In this document: piece by piece, positions 32,958 to 41,103 of the stretch
How the letters are laid out: each line of letters opens with the position of its first letter
Numbering within the stretch: position 1 is the first letter of the stretch
Assembly: GCF_900142475.1 (NCBI RefSeq)
Contig: NZ_FRAY01000003.1
Location: 520,730 to 584,729 of the forward strand
DNA length: 64,000 nucleotides
From: Fibrobacter sp. UWH4
Lineage (GTDB): Bacteria > Fibrobacterota > Fibrobacteria > Fibrobacterales > Fibrobacteraceae
Direction of reading: 5' to 3'
The notes under the pieces: model-generated
What the model was told of the DNA's origin: nothing
Databases searched by the model: none
What the model saw: only the letters and a program-made list of their open reading frames with translations
Made by a program: the position numbers and the translations under genes

Positions 32958-34465
32958 TTGCACCTCAGAAACAAGAAATTTTTCCACGCCCCTTCAACGA
33001 AAACTATGACCTCATCGGAGCCCTCGGCAAAGGCGGAATGGGCAATGTTTACAAGGCGATGGACAAAAGACTGAATCGAATTGTCGCATTCAAGATTCTG
33101 GATGCCTCCTCCGATGAAGAAGCAATCAAGCGTTTCTACCTGGAAGCCCAAGCGATGAAAGAGCTGGACCACCAGAACATCGTCCATGTTTTTGACTTCG
33201 GTCAGCAAAACAACCAACTTTTTATCGCGATGACCTATGTCGAAGGAACCAACCTCGCCGACATCCTGCATAAAAAGGAACAGCTATCCTTTGAGGCCAT
33301 CGAAGTCATCATCCGCCAAATCGCACGCGGCCTGCTTTCCGCCCACAACAAGGGCATCGTCCACCGCGACGTAAAACCGTCCAACATCATGCTGACGCGC
33401 GACAACCGCGTCTTCATCATGGACTTCGGCATTTCCTACATCCAGGAAATGGAAAAGGACCGCCTTACGCGAACAGGCATGACCATGGGCACCCCCGAAT
33501 ACATGTCGCCGGAACAATGCCACGGCGACAATGTCACCATCCAGTCCGACATTTACAGCATGGGCGTCATCCTCTTCGAAATGACCTGCGGACGACTCCC
33601 CTTCGAAGGCAATCGCCCCGTCGAAATCGCCCTCAAGCACGTCCAGGAACAGCCGCCTGCACCGGAGCTTTTCCGCAAGGACATGCCGCCAGGACTTTCG
33701 CAGTTAATTCTCAAGTGCCTCAAGAAAAAGCTGAACGAGCGCTTCCACGACATGCAGGAATTTTTGGATGCCTGCGACCAGGTTTTCCCTCCGGACAAGG
33801 GAACTCGCCAAACACCCCGCCCCACCATGGGAGGATCCCTACTGCGCCGCCACACGGCCTCCATCACCGAAATGGCGAACATCATTACGCCGCGCGCCCG
33901 CATGCTCCAGAAAAAGCTCACAGCGCTCGCCATTTTCATTTTCCCGCTCATCATCATGCTGCTGATTCTCCTGATGCTCACGCACAAGCCCGAGAGCACC
34001 CTGCGGGAACTGGAATGGAGCGACGCTCTTGGCAACTACGAGACCAAGGCGCTCGAAGTCGAAGAAAGCAGCGGCTACCCGCTCGACAACCTGAATGACA
34101 ACGACCTTAAAACAGCCTGGCTCTACACGATGCCGCAAAAGCCGCAGAATCCGGTCCTCACGCTGTATTTCGACAACAACGCGATTGTCACCCATTTCGG
34201 AATCGCTGTCGGATACCAGAAATCCGTAGATGATGCTTTCGGCGACCGTTTCCGCATTTTCAAAAAGCCCAAGACAATCACGCTAGAAACCAAGGACGGT
34301 TTCAAGCAGAAAATCAAGCTCGAAAATATCCGCGGCATGCAGTACCCGAATATCCAGGCCATGGAAACCAGCGAACTTAAAGTCTACCTCGACGACATCT
34401 ACGACGGCGAGAACGAGGACTTCGCCATATCGGAAATCCGCCTGCTCGGAATGGAATTACCGTAG
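32954..34465 (+). CDS. Membrane Ser/Thr protein kinase with extracytoplasmic domain
   Basis: A 503-residue PknB-type kinase. The catalytic domain spans residues about 16-275: GALGKGGMGNVYKAMD, AFKIL with the ATP Lys, VHRDVKPSNIMLT, MDFGIS and GTPEYMSPEQC. A juxtamembrane stretch rich in Thr and Pro (280-310) leads to one membrane helix (about 317-337). The outer domain of about 165 residues (from LRELEWSDALGNY, including NLNDNDLKTAWLY) resembles a discoidin/galactose-binding-like fold and may bind a ligand. It is translationally coupled to the FHA-ABC gene (4-nt overlap), and the YraN gene starts within its stop codon. A signalling unit of kinase and FHA transporter is the likely reading. Confidence 0.88.
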   Translation: MIAPQKQEIFPRPFNENYDLIGALGKGGMGNVYKAMDKRLNRIVAFKILDASSDEEAIKRFYLEAQAMKELDHQNIVHVFDFGQQNNQLFIAMTYVEGTNLADILHKKEQLSFEAIEVIIRQIARGLLSAHNKGIVHRDVKPSNIMLTRDNRVFIMDFGISYIQEMEKDRLTRTGMTMGTPEYMSPEQCHGDNVTIQSDIYSMGVILFEMTCGRLPFEGNRPVEIALKHVQEQPPAPELFRKDMPPGLSQLILKCLKKKLNERFHDMQEFLDACDQVFPPDKGTRQTPRPTMGGSLLRRHTASITEMANIITPRARMLQKKLTALAIFIFPLIIMLLILLMLTHKPESTLRELEWSDALGNYETKALEVEESSGYPLDNLNDNDLKTAWLYTMPQKPQNPVLTLYFDNNAIVTHFGIAVGYQKSVDDAFGDRFRIFKKPKTITLETKDGFKQKIKLENIRGMQYPNIQAMETSELKVYLDDIYDGENEDFAISEIRLLGMELP

Positions 34466-34872
34466 TGACCGCGCCCAAATCCAGCAACAAGCCTAAGGGC
34501 AACTTCATCGAAACCCAAGCCGCGGCATACCTAAGCCGCGAAGGCTACGAGATTGTCGCCCGCAACTACGCCTACCAGGGTGGAGAGCTCGACATTGTCG
34601 CCAAGGACGGAGAAACGGTCGTATTCGTAGAAGTCAAGTCCGTTTGGAACAACCAGCAAGGGAACCCGGCGGCCCGCGTGAACGCCACCAAGCAGAAGAA
34701 AATCTGGAAGACCGCCTGTCATTTCTTGCACACGCAGAAGGAGGTTGCACCCAAGGGGTTCGACCAGCCCTGCCGATTTGACGTTCTCTCGGCGCGAGTC
34801 TACCAGAAGCCGCTCCATTTTTTGCATATCAAGAACGCCTTTGATGGCACCCAAGTCATTCCGCAGTGTTAG
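34465..34872 (+). CDS. YraN/UPF0102 family protein
   Basis: A 135-residue protein of the predicted endonuclease-like UPF0102 family: GNFIETQAAAYLSREGYEIV, then NYAYQGGELDIVAKDGETVVFVEVKS, which carries the D-x(n)-E-x-K core of a Holliday-junction-resolvase-like fold. The start codon GTG overlaps the TAG stop of the kinase gene by one base (TAGTG). Its physiological role is not known in the family. The position behind the kinase is probably operon packing rather than a functional tie. Confidence 0.85.
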   Translation: MTAPKSSNKPKGNFIETQAAAYLSREGYEIVARNYAYQGGELDIVAKDGETVVFVEVKSVWNNQQGNPAARVNATKQKKIWKTACHFLHTQKEVAPKGFDQPCRFDVLSARVYQKPLHFLHIKNAFDGTQVIPQC

Positions 34873-34893
34873 CGGATAATCTATATTATCGCC

Positions 34894-35487
34894 ATGCGTT
34901 TTGAAGTTCACCCAGTAAATCCGCAAGCAAGAATCGTGAAGCTTGCCGCAGCCGCCCTCGAAGACGACGGTCTTGTTCTCTACCCCACTGAATCCGGTTA
35001 CGCGATTGGCTGCAACGCCGAATCGCCCAAGGCAATCCACAAACTTTACGCCCTTAAGAAGCCGATGAAGAAATTCTTCATGGCTCTCATCATTCCGGAT
35101 ATTCGCAAGGCGACCGACTACGCCCGCGTAGACAACTTTGCATTCAACATCATGAAGCCGCGCGTGCCCGGGCCGTACACCTTCATTTTGCCGGCCGACC
35201 CGCACATTGCTCGCCGCCTGGACGTCAAGCGCCCCGAAATTGGCGTGAGAATGCCGACGCACCCGTTCTTCAAAGAACTTTTCCAGCATTTCGACAAGCC
35301 GATTCTGAGCACGGCCGCCAAGCTCACCGAAGAAGACATGTACGAACCCGACGATATCTGGAAAACCTTCGAGCATTTAGTCGACATGATGGTCGACTGC
35401 GGCCCCATAGAAATAAACCCGACCAACATTATCAGTTTGGTCGGGGATCAAGTCGAAGTGATTCGTGGCGAGTTGCTAGATCCGTAA
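34894..35487 (+). CDS. YciO/YrdC/Sua5-family protein
   Basis: A 197-residue protein with the YrdC fold: GLVLYPTESGYAIGCNAES near residue 30, LKKPMKKFFMALI, and PGPYTFILPA. The family includes TsaC/Sua5, which makes threonylcarbamoyl-AMP for the t6A base of tRNA. This sequence is closer in look to the YciO branch, whose activity is less certain. The ATG lies 4 nt behind TATATTAT, with no ribosome site, so the gene may have its own leaderless mRNA although it sits 21 nt after the YraN gene. Two hairpins follow it. Confidence 0.8.
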   Translation: MRFEVHPVNPQARIVKLAAAALEDDGLVLYPTESGYAIGCNAESPKAIHKLYALKKPMKKFFMALIIPDIRKATDYARVDNFAFNIMKPRVPGPYTFILPADPHIARRLDVKRPEIGVRMPTHPFFKELFQHFDKPILSTAAKLTEEDMYEPDDIWKTFEHLVDMMVDCGPIEINPTNIISLVGDQVEVIRGELLDP

Positions 35488-35820
35488 AAAAGGGGGAAGC
35501 CTCCCCCTCGCTTCAACCCCGGCTGTGTCATCCTGAGCGTAGTCGAAGGATCTAGCCGGGTTTTCCGCTACCCTCTCGCCTAGAGGCTTAGCCCCTAAAA
35601 CCCCAAAAGCCACACAGATTAGAAATGCCTAACGGCATTTTTTTCGTCACACGAATTCGAAATCACTAACGTGATTTCTGTTTAATAAGAGTCATTATTG
35701 CGAAGAGCGCTTCGTCTCTGCCTGCACCGCACGCTCACATGGATTCGGCCTTCGGCCTCTAATGTACGCTCGCCGACTTACTTTCCTCCGCCTTTGGGCA
35801 TTTTTCCCTGCACAAGAAAA
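35488..35820. other. 333-bp spacer with terminators and REP-like elements
   Basis: No gene was found. The spacer holds an AGGGGGA-AGCC-TCCCCCT stem (about 35491-35508), a REP-like element (GTCATCCTGAGCGTAGTCGA, 35528 and on, to GGATCTAG), two small hairpins (35623-35644 and 35659-35684) and a GAAGAGCGCTTCGTCTCTGC stretch near 35700 like the second REP family. The rest shows nothing recognisable. Confidence 0.6.
35623..35644 (+). terminator. Small hairpin terminator
   Basis: AAATGCC-TAAC-GGCATTT followed by TTTT, in the spacer behind the YciO-like gene. A similar hairpin, GAAATCAC-TAAC-GTGATTTC, follows at 35659. Confidence 0.65.
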
Positions 35821-36738
35821 CTAGTCCTTTAGACAACGAACGCTAAACCCATCGTTCTCATCTTTGTGGCCCAGGCGTGCAGCGCTGCCGTTGTAGTCAA
35901 AATACATGCAGCACGCGTAGATGTCAGAGTACTGCGTGGCACTCCAGAATTTGGCGTTGTTGTCGAAGAAGTAGCCAACGCTGCCCCTGCTGCCGGCAGG
36001 AAGCGCAGCGAAGCCAACTGCGTCGGAACCGTTTTCGTTATTGTTCCATCCCGTCTGCGACTTGAGAACCTTGCCAGCACTCGAGTATCCACCGACTTCG
36101 TCAAACAAAGTCTTCCATTCCGTTTCCGTCGGCAGGTGCCAGCCTTCGGGGCAAATTCCCTGCACTTTTGCCGGGAGCATACAGATCTTCTTGCCGTAAC
36201 CGCAATCCACTCCATTGCCACCGTCATAAAGCGCAACCGAGTCAATTGCCGCCGCCCAAGTGTAAAGGCGGCCAAAAATGGCACAGTTGCCTTCTGACCA
36301 ATTAAGTCCGCCACCGCACCAACTGCGCTTCAACAGACTCGGAGTCTTCACACGGTCGGCATAATTCAAGTTTTCAGCCATCCATACCTGATCGCCAATG
36401 GTTACAGTCTTGTAGGTCTGACCATCGCGACTGTCGGTCATGGTGCCGTAAGTAATATCTGGATTAAGGCGAGATTCCTTCGGGACATTCCAACCATTAT
36501 CCACCTCCAATGTCGCCGAACTACTCTGTTCAACATGATCACCAACCTTATCAGGGACCTTGGAACTACCGGATTCCAAATCAGAACCCGGAATGACTGA
36601 AGAGGAACTCGACTCCGGCGTGACGCTGGAGGAAGATAAATCCTCATCTAGAATTACTGCTGGCGCAGAGCTACTCGATTCATCACCGCAGGCAACGAAC
36701 AAAATAGCAGAAAGCAACAACGCAGCAAAATATTTCAC
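35821..36738 (-). CDS. FISUMP-domain lipoprotein (TIGR02145)
   Basis: A 305-residue protein. The signal ends in LFVACGDESSSS (lipobox FVAC), followed by a Ser/Glu-rich linker to about residue 75. The C-terminal Fibrobacter major paralogous domain (about 90-305) shows its marks: TYGTMTDSRDGQTYKTVTIG, VWMAENLNYADR, YTWAAAID, GICPEGWHLPTETEWKTL and a final DGFSVRCLKD. The domain is related to C-type-lectin-like/sulfatase-modifying folds, and its function in Fibrobacter is not established; an outer-surface role is likely. The start is GTG at 36738, chosen because AGGAGG lies 6 nt before it. TAAATTTG at 36771-36778 is a likely promoter element. Confidence 0.88.
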   Translation of the reverse strand: MKYFAALLLSAILFVACGDESSSSAPAVILDEDLSSSSVTPESSSSSVIPGSDLESGSSKVPDKVGDHVEQSSSATLEVDNGWNVPKESRLNPDITYGTMTDSRDGQTYKTVTIGDQVWMAENLNYADRVKTPSLLKRSWCGGGLNWSEGNCAIFGRLYTWAAAIDSVALYDGGNGVDCGYGKKICMLPAKVQGICPEGWHLPTETEWKTLFDEVGGYSSAGKVLKSQTGWNNNENGSDAVGFAALPAGSRGSVGYFFDNNAKFWSATQYSDIYACCMYFDYNGSAARLGHKDENDGFSVRCLKD

Positions 36739-36770
36739 AGAAGACCTCCTGGAACCTCAATCGTTTTTGC

Positions 36771-36778
36771 CAAATTTA
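36771..36778 (-). promoter_or_regulatory. TAAATTTG promoter element
   Basis: The minus strand reads TAAATTTG 32 nt before the FISUMP GTG start. Confidence 0.4.
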
Positions 36779-36786
36779 AATTATAA

Positions 36787-36812
36787 AAAAAGGAATCACG
36801 TTAGTGATTCCC
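36787..36812 (-). terminator. Terminator of the lpx operon
   Basis: On the minus strand GGAATCAC-TAAC-GTGATTCC is followed by TTTTTTT, about 105 nt after the fabZ stop. It shares arms and loop with the hairpin at 35659-35684. Confidence 0.8.
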
Positions 36813-36848
36813 AATCAGTGTGACAATAAAGTCTATTTTTCTCAGGTA

Positions 36849-36896
36849 TGAAAAGCTGATGCTGACCGAAGCCTGCCCTGGGCAGCCATGGGTCAG
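36849..36896. repeat. REP-like inverted repeat
   Basis: ATGCTGACC and GGTCAGCAT flank a GCCTGCCCTGGGCAGCC segment that is itself self-complementary. The element lies between fabZ and its terminator. Confidence 0.6.
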
Positions 36897-36916
36897 CATG
36901 ACTCGGGCATAAAAAC

Positions 36917-37408
36917 CTAGACCATGGCGGCGCTGAAGTCGGCCTTGGTGCAGAGGGTTTCTTTGCCTTCGGCATCGACGGTCAGGAGTTCGCCGCTGTA
37001 CTTGTAAATGCCGTGGCGGGCCATGATGAGCTTAGCCTTCAAGACGATTTCGGCCTTCGGGATCACCGGAGCGCGGAAACGGCAGTTTTCGACCCCCATG
37101 AAAGCCGGGCGCTTGCCCGTGGTTTCAGCTTCGCGACCGATCATGGTGAGGAGCGTGGCGGCCTGGGCCATGGATTCAATCTGAATCACGCCGGGGAGCA
37201 CCGGATTGCCCGGGAAATGTCCCTTGAGAAAACCTTCTTCACCGGTCAAGTGCCACTTGGCAACGATTTCCATGTTTTCAGCATCGAGGGAGAGGATTTC
37301 ATCGACAAAGGCAAACGGGGCCTTCTGCGGAAGCACGCTGTGGACGACTTCGGCATCGTAGAGGATTCCATCGACGTTAGACTTGGGTAAAGATTCCAGC
37401 ATTGACAT
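36917..37408 (-). CDS. fabZ: 3-hydroxyacyl-ACP dehydratase
   Basis: FabZ removes water from 3-hydroxyacyl-ACP in fatty acid synthesis and competes with LpxA/LpxD for hydroxyacyl-ACP. The 163-residue form (start 37408, MSMLESLPKS) has the hot-dog fold with catalytic His and Glu in GHFPGNPVLPGVIQIESMAQ. The usual LPHRYPFLLVD element reads LPQKAPFAFVD, a modest change. The gene overlaps the end of lpxC by 32 nt. In some Bacteroidota lpxC and fabZ are fused; here they are separate but overlapping. It is the last gene of the DGK-lpxD-lpxC-fabZ operon; lpxA is not present behind it. Confidence 0.9.
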   Translation of the reverse strand: MSMLESLPKSNVDGILYDAEVVHSVLPQKAPFAFVDEILSLDAENMEIVAKWHLTGEEGFLKGHFPGNPVLPGVIQIESMAQAATLLTMIGREAETTGKRPAFMGVENCRFRAPVIPKAEIVLKAKLIMARHGIYKYSGELLTVDAEGKETLCTKADFSAAMV

Positions 37409-38330
37409 AAGGAATGATTTTCTCCATGATTTGGTGGTGGGACACATGCCCACCGTTGGTGATTTCGATTCTGCCCCTCGGAAGGGCCGGACAGATAAAA
37501 CTCAGGTCTCCAATCAAATCTAGTATTTTATGCATCGCAGGTTCGTTTGCGATGCGGAATTTTGGCGATGTTGACGAAGTTTTTTCGCGACAGCCACTCG
37601 ATTTTTCAACGCACAAACTATCATCAAGTAGTAATCCGCAGGATTCATCGACTCCGGCGAGGAGCCCTGCCGCACGGGCGCGCTCCAGTTCCACCTGATG
37701 GATGAAGGTGCGCGCCATGAAAATTTGGTACAAGTTCTCGGGCGAATAAATGGAGACGGACGCCGCCGACTTCAGGTCGTAACCGTCGCGGGCCACATTG
37801 CGGTCCAGCACGTATTCGACTTCGAAGGTTTCCGCCGGCGTAATGCGAACATGACCGTGGATTGCCGCGTCGCCTTCGGCTCCTCGCAATGACGTTCCGA
37901 CGGCATGCAAATCCCACTCAGCATGCACGGGCGCATCGTAAAAGACGAGTTCTTCGGGCGCTCCGCAAAATTTTCGCATTTCGCAGAAGAACGGAATCGC
38001 AGAACCGTCCATCATCGGGACTTCGGGCTTGTTCGCATCAGTGAGCCGCACGTTAAAGCGCCTATGCGGCCACATCAGGAACACGGGTGCCAAATGCTCC
38101 GGCGACAGAAGTTCCAAGCCGGATTCGCTCAACTTGTAGCCAGCGGTACGTTTCGCAAAAAATTCAAGTTCTTCAAAACAATGACACGCATCGCTGCGGT
38201 AAAAAAGCTTCTCGCCCACATACCACGCCACAAAAGGAACCTTCTGCGGGTCACGCTCCAGCGGTTCCACCGAAACAGAAGCCTGCCCAAAACTTAAACT
38301 GCGGGATGTAAAAATCAATTCTTTATTCAT
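37377..38330 (-). CDS. lpxC: UDP-3-O-acyl-N-acetylglucosamine deacetylase
   Basis: LpxC performs the committed step of lipid A synthesis. Family residues are visible: the EH pair in LSPEHLAPVF, MDGSAIPFF, the zinc motif MHKILDLIGDL (HKxxDxxGD) and the terminal GGHVSHHQIM. The protein has 317 residues, rather diverged overall. The start at 38330 overlaps the lpxD stop by one base (TGATG); longer readings extend through lpxD in a wrong frame. Residues around 146-158 (GTSLRGAEGDAAIHG) are coded by a REP-like element at 37861-37893, so a repeat has landed in frame in a loop of this essential enzyme. Confidence 0.85.
   Translation of the reverse strand: MNKELIFTSRSLSFGQASVSVEPLERDPQKVPFVAWYVGEKLFYRSDACHCFEELEFFAKRTAGYKLSESGLELLSPEHLAPVFLMWPHRRFNVRLTDANKPEVPMMDGSAIPFFCEMRKFCGAPEELVFYDAPVHAEWDLHAVGTSLRGAEGDAAIHGHVRITPAETFEVEYVLDRNVARDGYDLKSAASVSIYSPENLYQIFMARTFIHQVELERARAAGLLAGVDESCGLLLDDSLCVEKSSGCREKTSSTSPKFRIANEPAMHKILDLIGDLSFICPALPRGRIEITNGGHVSHHQIMEKIIPYVNAGIFTQV
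37861..37893 (-). repeat. REP-like element inside lpxC
   Basis: The minus strand reads GTCATTGCGAGGAGCCGAAG and on to GGCAAT. It matches the REP family at 6618-6646 and the element in the RluA linker at 1851-1880. Confidence 0.75.
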
Positions 38331-39436
38331 CACTTCTCTAGCTTCTTTTTCGCCATCATGCGGAGTTCGACCATTTGGCGTCGCCAGATTTCGATGTCTA
38401 TCGCAGGGAACCCAGCAACGGTCTTGCCAGCGGGAACGCTCTTGGTCACGCCCGCTTTCGCGGTCACAATCGCATTCTTGCCCACGGTCAAGTGCCCCGC
38501 GGCCTTGGCACCGCCCGCGAACTGCACGCCGTCTTCGAGAATCGTCGTGCCGCCGAGCGCCGTCTGCGAGGCCATGTAAATGTTGTTGCCCAAAACGCAG
38601 TTGTGAGCAATCTGCACCATGGAATCCAAGTGGCAATTGTCGCCGATGGTCGTCGGCGAAATGAATCCTGCAGCCACGACCGTGTTCGCGCCAAAGCTAC
38701 AGCGGTTCCCGATGCGGACGCCCGCAAAATGCGGCACCATGCGACGCTCGCCCTCGTGCTCGTAAAATCCGAAGCCGCGGCTACCGACTACGACGCCTGC
38801 CTGAAAAATGCAACCCTCGCCCACAATAACATTCGGGTAAATGGTCACGTTCGATTCCAGGCGGCAACCGCGTCCGACGCTTGCACCGCGCATCACCACG
38901 CAGCCGGGCCCGACAAAACAGCCTTCGTCGACAAAGCCTTCGACAACCGCCGACGGGTGAATCCAGGGGCCATTTTCGCCATAGCCCACACCAGCGTCAA
39001 AATCCACGCCAGTTTTCATGTTGTCATTAAAGCCATCGCCCTCGAAATGCTCCAGGAATTTGACCATGACATGGTAAGGCTCGGCTACCGCCACAATGTT
39101 TTTGACATGCGGAAAAATCTCCAGCAACGGGTCACGCATAGTCGCATTATCCGACATTGATTTTCCGTCATTTTCCGACACGTTCGCTCGTGAAAATTTC
39201 GGTACAAACAGCAGACCCGCAGCAACACCGTTCAATTCATCGTTCGAAGGTCCATTCGCATGCGTCACGCTCTCGATACGACCGACCCAGAAACTCACGT
39301 CATTTTCACGGGCCTGCGTCAGTGCCGCAAAGCCGCTCAATGGAGCGCCGTCCAGCGACTTGCGCAAAAATTCACATTCAATATGACATTCGTTTTGCAG
39401 GTAATCGACAATTTCCGAAGCGCAGACCGAGAACAT
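38330..39436 (-). CDS. lpxD: UDP-3-O-(3-hydroxyacyl)glucosamine N-acyltransferase
   Basis: LpxD adds the second hydroxyacyl chain in lipid A synthesis, just after LpxC. The 368-residue protein has an N-terminal uridine-binding domain (to about residue 140) and a left-handed beta-helix of hexapeptide repeats (VVEGFVDEGCFVGPGCVVMRG and on), with catalytic His in MVQIAHNCVLG and FGFYEHEGERRMVPHFAGV near the acyl site. It is about 25 residues longer than usual, because of an insert around residues 55-80 (ESVTHANGPSNDELNG). The start at 39436 (MFSVCASEIV) overlaps the kinase stop (TAATG). Confidence 0.92.
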   Translation of the reverse strand: MFSVCASEIVDYLQNECHIECEFLRKSLDGAPLSGFAALTQARENDVSFWVGRIESVTHANGPSNDELNGVAAGLLFVPKFSRANVSENDGKSMSDNATMRDPLLEIFPHVKNIVAVAEPYHVMVKFLEHFEGDGFNDNMKTGVDFDAGVGYGENGPWIHPSAVVEGFVDEGCFVGPGCVVMRGASVGRGCRLESNVTIYPNVIVGEGCIFQAGVVVGSRGFGFYEHEGERRMVPHFAGVRIGNRCSFGANTVVAAGFISPTTIGDNCHLDSMVQIAHNCVLGNNIYMASQTALGGTTILEDGVQFAGGAKAAGHLTVGKNAIVTAKAGVTKSVPAGKTVAGFPAIDIEIWRRQMVELRMMAKKKLEK

Positions 39437-40398
39437 TATTCCCCCAGCGCCATAATCTGCACCTGACAAGCGAAATCAATCTTCACGTGTCCGCCCAATT
39501 TTCCACTCAGATCTTCACCGTCAAGTTGCAGGAACTCGTCATCGGCAAACTCAAGTTCAATTGATCGCGCCTTGTGCGTTTTCAAGAAATGCTTCTTGAC
39601 AAAGTTACCCACCACAGGCACCGTTCCCACGGCAATCGCCAAAAGGAACATGAACATATTCGGAACACAAACGATTTCGAGCAGACGGTCCGCCATATCG
39701 GATTTGTAGAAAGGATTCGCGCCGCTGGCAAAGCTCGGGATATTGCCCACAATCACCGTGCGGTGACCATCCAGAATCTTTTGCCAACTGCGGCCTTCGG
39801 CATCAACAAAGGAAAGCTTTCCCTTTTTTAAATGATACGAACGGTCCGCAAAGAAACTCTTGACATAATGCAGCTTGTTCACGATAACGGAATTCGAATT
39901 GAATTCACCCACCGCACGGGCATGATTAAAGTCATGAGCAATTCGGGCATCGATTCCACCCGAAAAATAGTTCGCAAAGGCAATCTTGCCGTTCACCTTC
40001 CAAATATCGAAGGGACGTGCCTTGGCCTGCAACAAGCGACGCACCAGGAACAATAGACCTTTGTCCACATAGGGTTTGTAAAGGTTCAGCACGCGGGCAA
40101 GGTCGTTTCCCGTTCCAAGGGGAATCAGGCCGATTTTCACGGACTTCGCGTATTCCGAAGAGACCATCACCGAAAGTACCGACGACACCGTTCCGTCGCC
40201 GCCGACAGCCACAAGCTTTTCCGTATTGGCCAGCGCATCGCTAATCTGTTTTTCCAGCCCGTCGATATTCGTGAATTCAGCCTTCCACTGGTCGTCCGTA
40301 TAATTCATGGACGCCATGATTTCGGGCAAGAACTGGTGAATCATCTTGCCCTGGCCACCGCCACTAATCGGGTTTATGAGAAAAACAAACTTATACAC
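39436..40398 (-). CDS. Diacylglycerol/lipid kinase family protein
   Basis: A 320-residue member of the DagK/YegS/BmrU family. NPISGGGQGKMIHQFLPE near the N-terminus, VAVGGDGTVSSVLSV (GGDGT nucleotide site) and LGTGNDLARVL are all present. Such enzymes phosphorylate diacylglycerol or related lipids; the substrate here is unknown. It is the first gene of the lipid A operon and overlaps lpxD by one base, an unusual partner that may recycle diacylglycerol or act on a lipid A-related molecule. No strong ribosome site is seen; the upstream spacer has AGTACTA/AAATACT 7-bp units. Confidence 0.85.
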   Translation of the reverse strand: MYKFVFLINPISGGGQGKMIHQFLPEIMASMNYTDDQWKAEFTNIDGLEKQISDALANTEKLVAVGGDGTVSSVLSVMVSSEYAKSVKIGLIPLGTGNDLARVLNLYKPYVDKGLLFLVRRLLQAKARPFDIWKVNGKIAFANYFSGGIDARIAHDFNHARAVGEFNSNSVIVNKLHYVKSFFADRSYHLKKGKLSFVDAEGRSWQKILDGHRTVIVGNIPSFASGANPFYKSDMADRLLEIVCVPNMFMFLLAIAVGTVPVVGNFVKKHFLKTHKARSIELEFADDEFLQLDGEDLSGKLGGHVKIDFACQVQIMALGE

Positions 40399-40473
40399 AA
40401 AGACCTCAAGTACTAAAATACTAAAAATAAATTCCGTTTCTCACGGCATTCGTCCCAGAATGACTTTAATGGG
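40399..40473. other. Short spacer with 7-bp-like repeats and a REP fragment
   Basis: AGTACTA-AAATACT-AAAAATA (about 40411-40431) has a 7-bp rhythm. CTCACGGCATTCGTCCCAGA-ATGAC at 40440-40464 looks like a REP fragment. No gene was seen. Confidence 0.4.
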
Positions 40474-41004
40474 TTACTCGCAACGATGTTCTGCGGATTC
40501 CATTAGGATATCTTTCACAACTATATAGTGTTCCGCGTTTTCGTGGAACTTGCGGATTTCATCTTCGGTAAGTTCTCGCACCACGCGAGCCGGAGCGCCC
40601 ACAATCAAGCTTCCTTCGGGAAATTCCTTGTCCTGCGTTACTATGGCACCGGCGGCCACCACGCTATTGGACTTGATATGCACCCCATCCATAAGAATTG
40701 CACCCATGCCCACCAGCACATTGTCATCGACATCGCAGGCATGCAAAATGGCGTTGTGACCGACTGTCACGTTATCGCCCACATGCACGCCCACATCTGT
40801 CGATAGATGTATCGTCACATTGTCCTGAATGTTGGTTCGCTTGCCAATCCGAATTTCAGCCAGGTCCGCTCGAATAACCGCGTTGTAAAACACCGAGGAA
40901 TCGTCTCCGATTTCCACATCGCCAATCACCTTCGCGCCATCGGCGATAAAAACACGTTCACCCAAGACCGGGCGCTTACCGTTGTATTCGATTAAAGAAG
41001 CCAT
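40474..41004 (-). CDS. Gamma-carbonic anhydrase family protein
   Basis: A 176-residue left-handed beta-helix protein of the gamma-CA/YrdA/PaaY group. The three zinc His are in place: NVTIHLSTD, then VGHNAILHACDV. The R-x-D core element (IRADLAEIRIGKRTNIQDN) is also present. Family members hydrate carbon dioxide or act as related hydrolases; many remain untested. The gene is single, convergent with nothing, and starts next to an AT-rich stretch (TATAGATTATAGATATG) without ribosome site. The neighbouring divergent gene codes an aldehyde dehydrogenase. Confidence 0.85.
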   Translation of the reverse strand: MASLIEYNGKRPVLGERVFIADGAKVIGDVEIGDDSSVFYNAVIRADLAEIRIGKRTNIQDNVTIHLSTDVGVHVGDNVTVGHNAILHACDVDDNVLVGMGAILMDGVHIKSNSVVAAGAIVTQDKEFPEGSLIVGAPARVVRELTEDEIRKFHENAEHYIVVKDILMESAEHRCE

Positions 41005-41103
41005 ATCTATAATCTATAAAAAATGACTGACAAAGTCATAAGCCCGCCCCCAGTCATTCGATTAAAGTTGAGTTCGTTACAACAAAAAACTTATATTTTC
41101 ATT

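Noticed and set aside
38331..38636. A longer lpxC starting at 38636
   Set aside because: The extra N-terminus is lpxD read in another frame (Arg-rich). The TGATG overlap gives a natural start at 38330.
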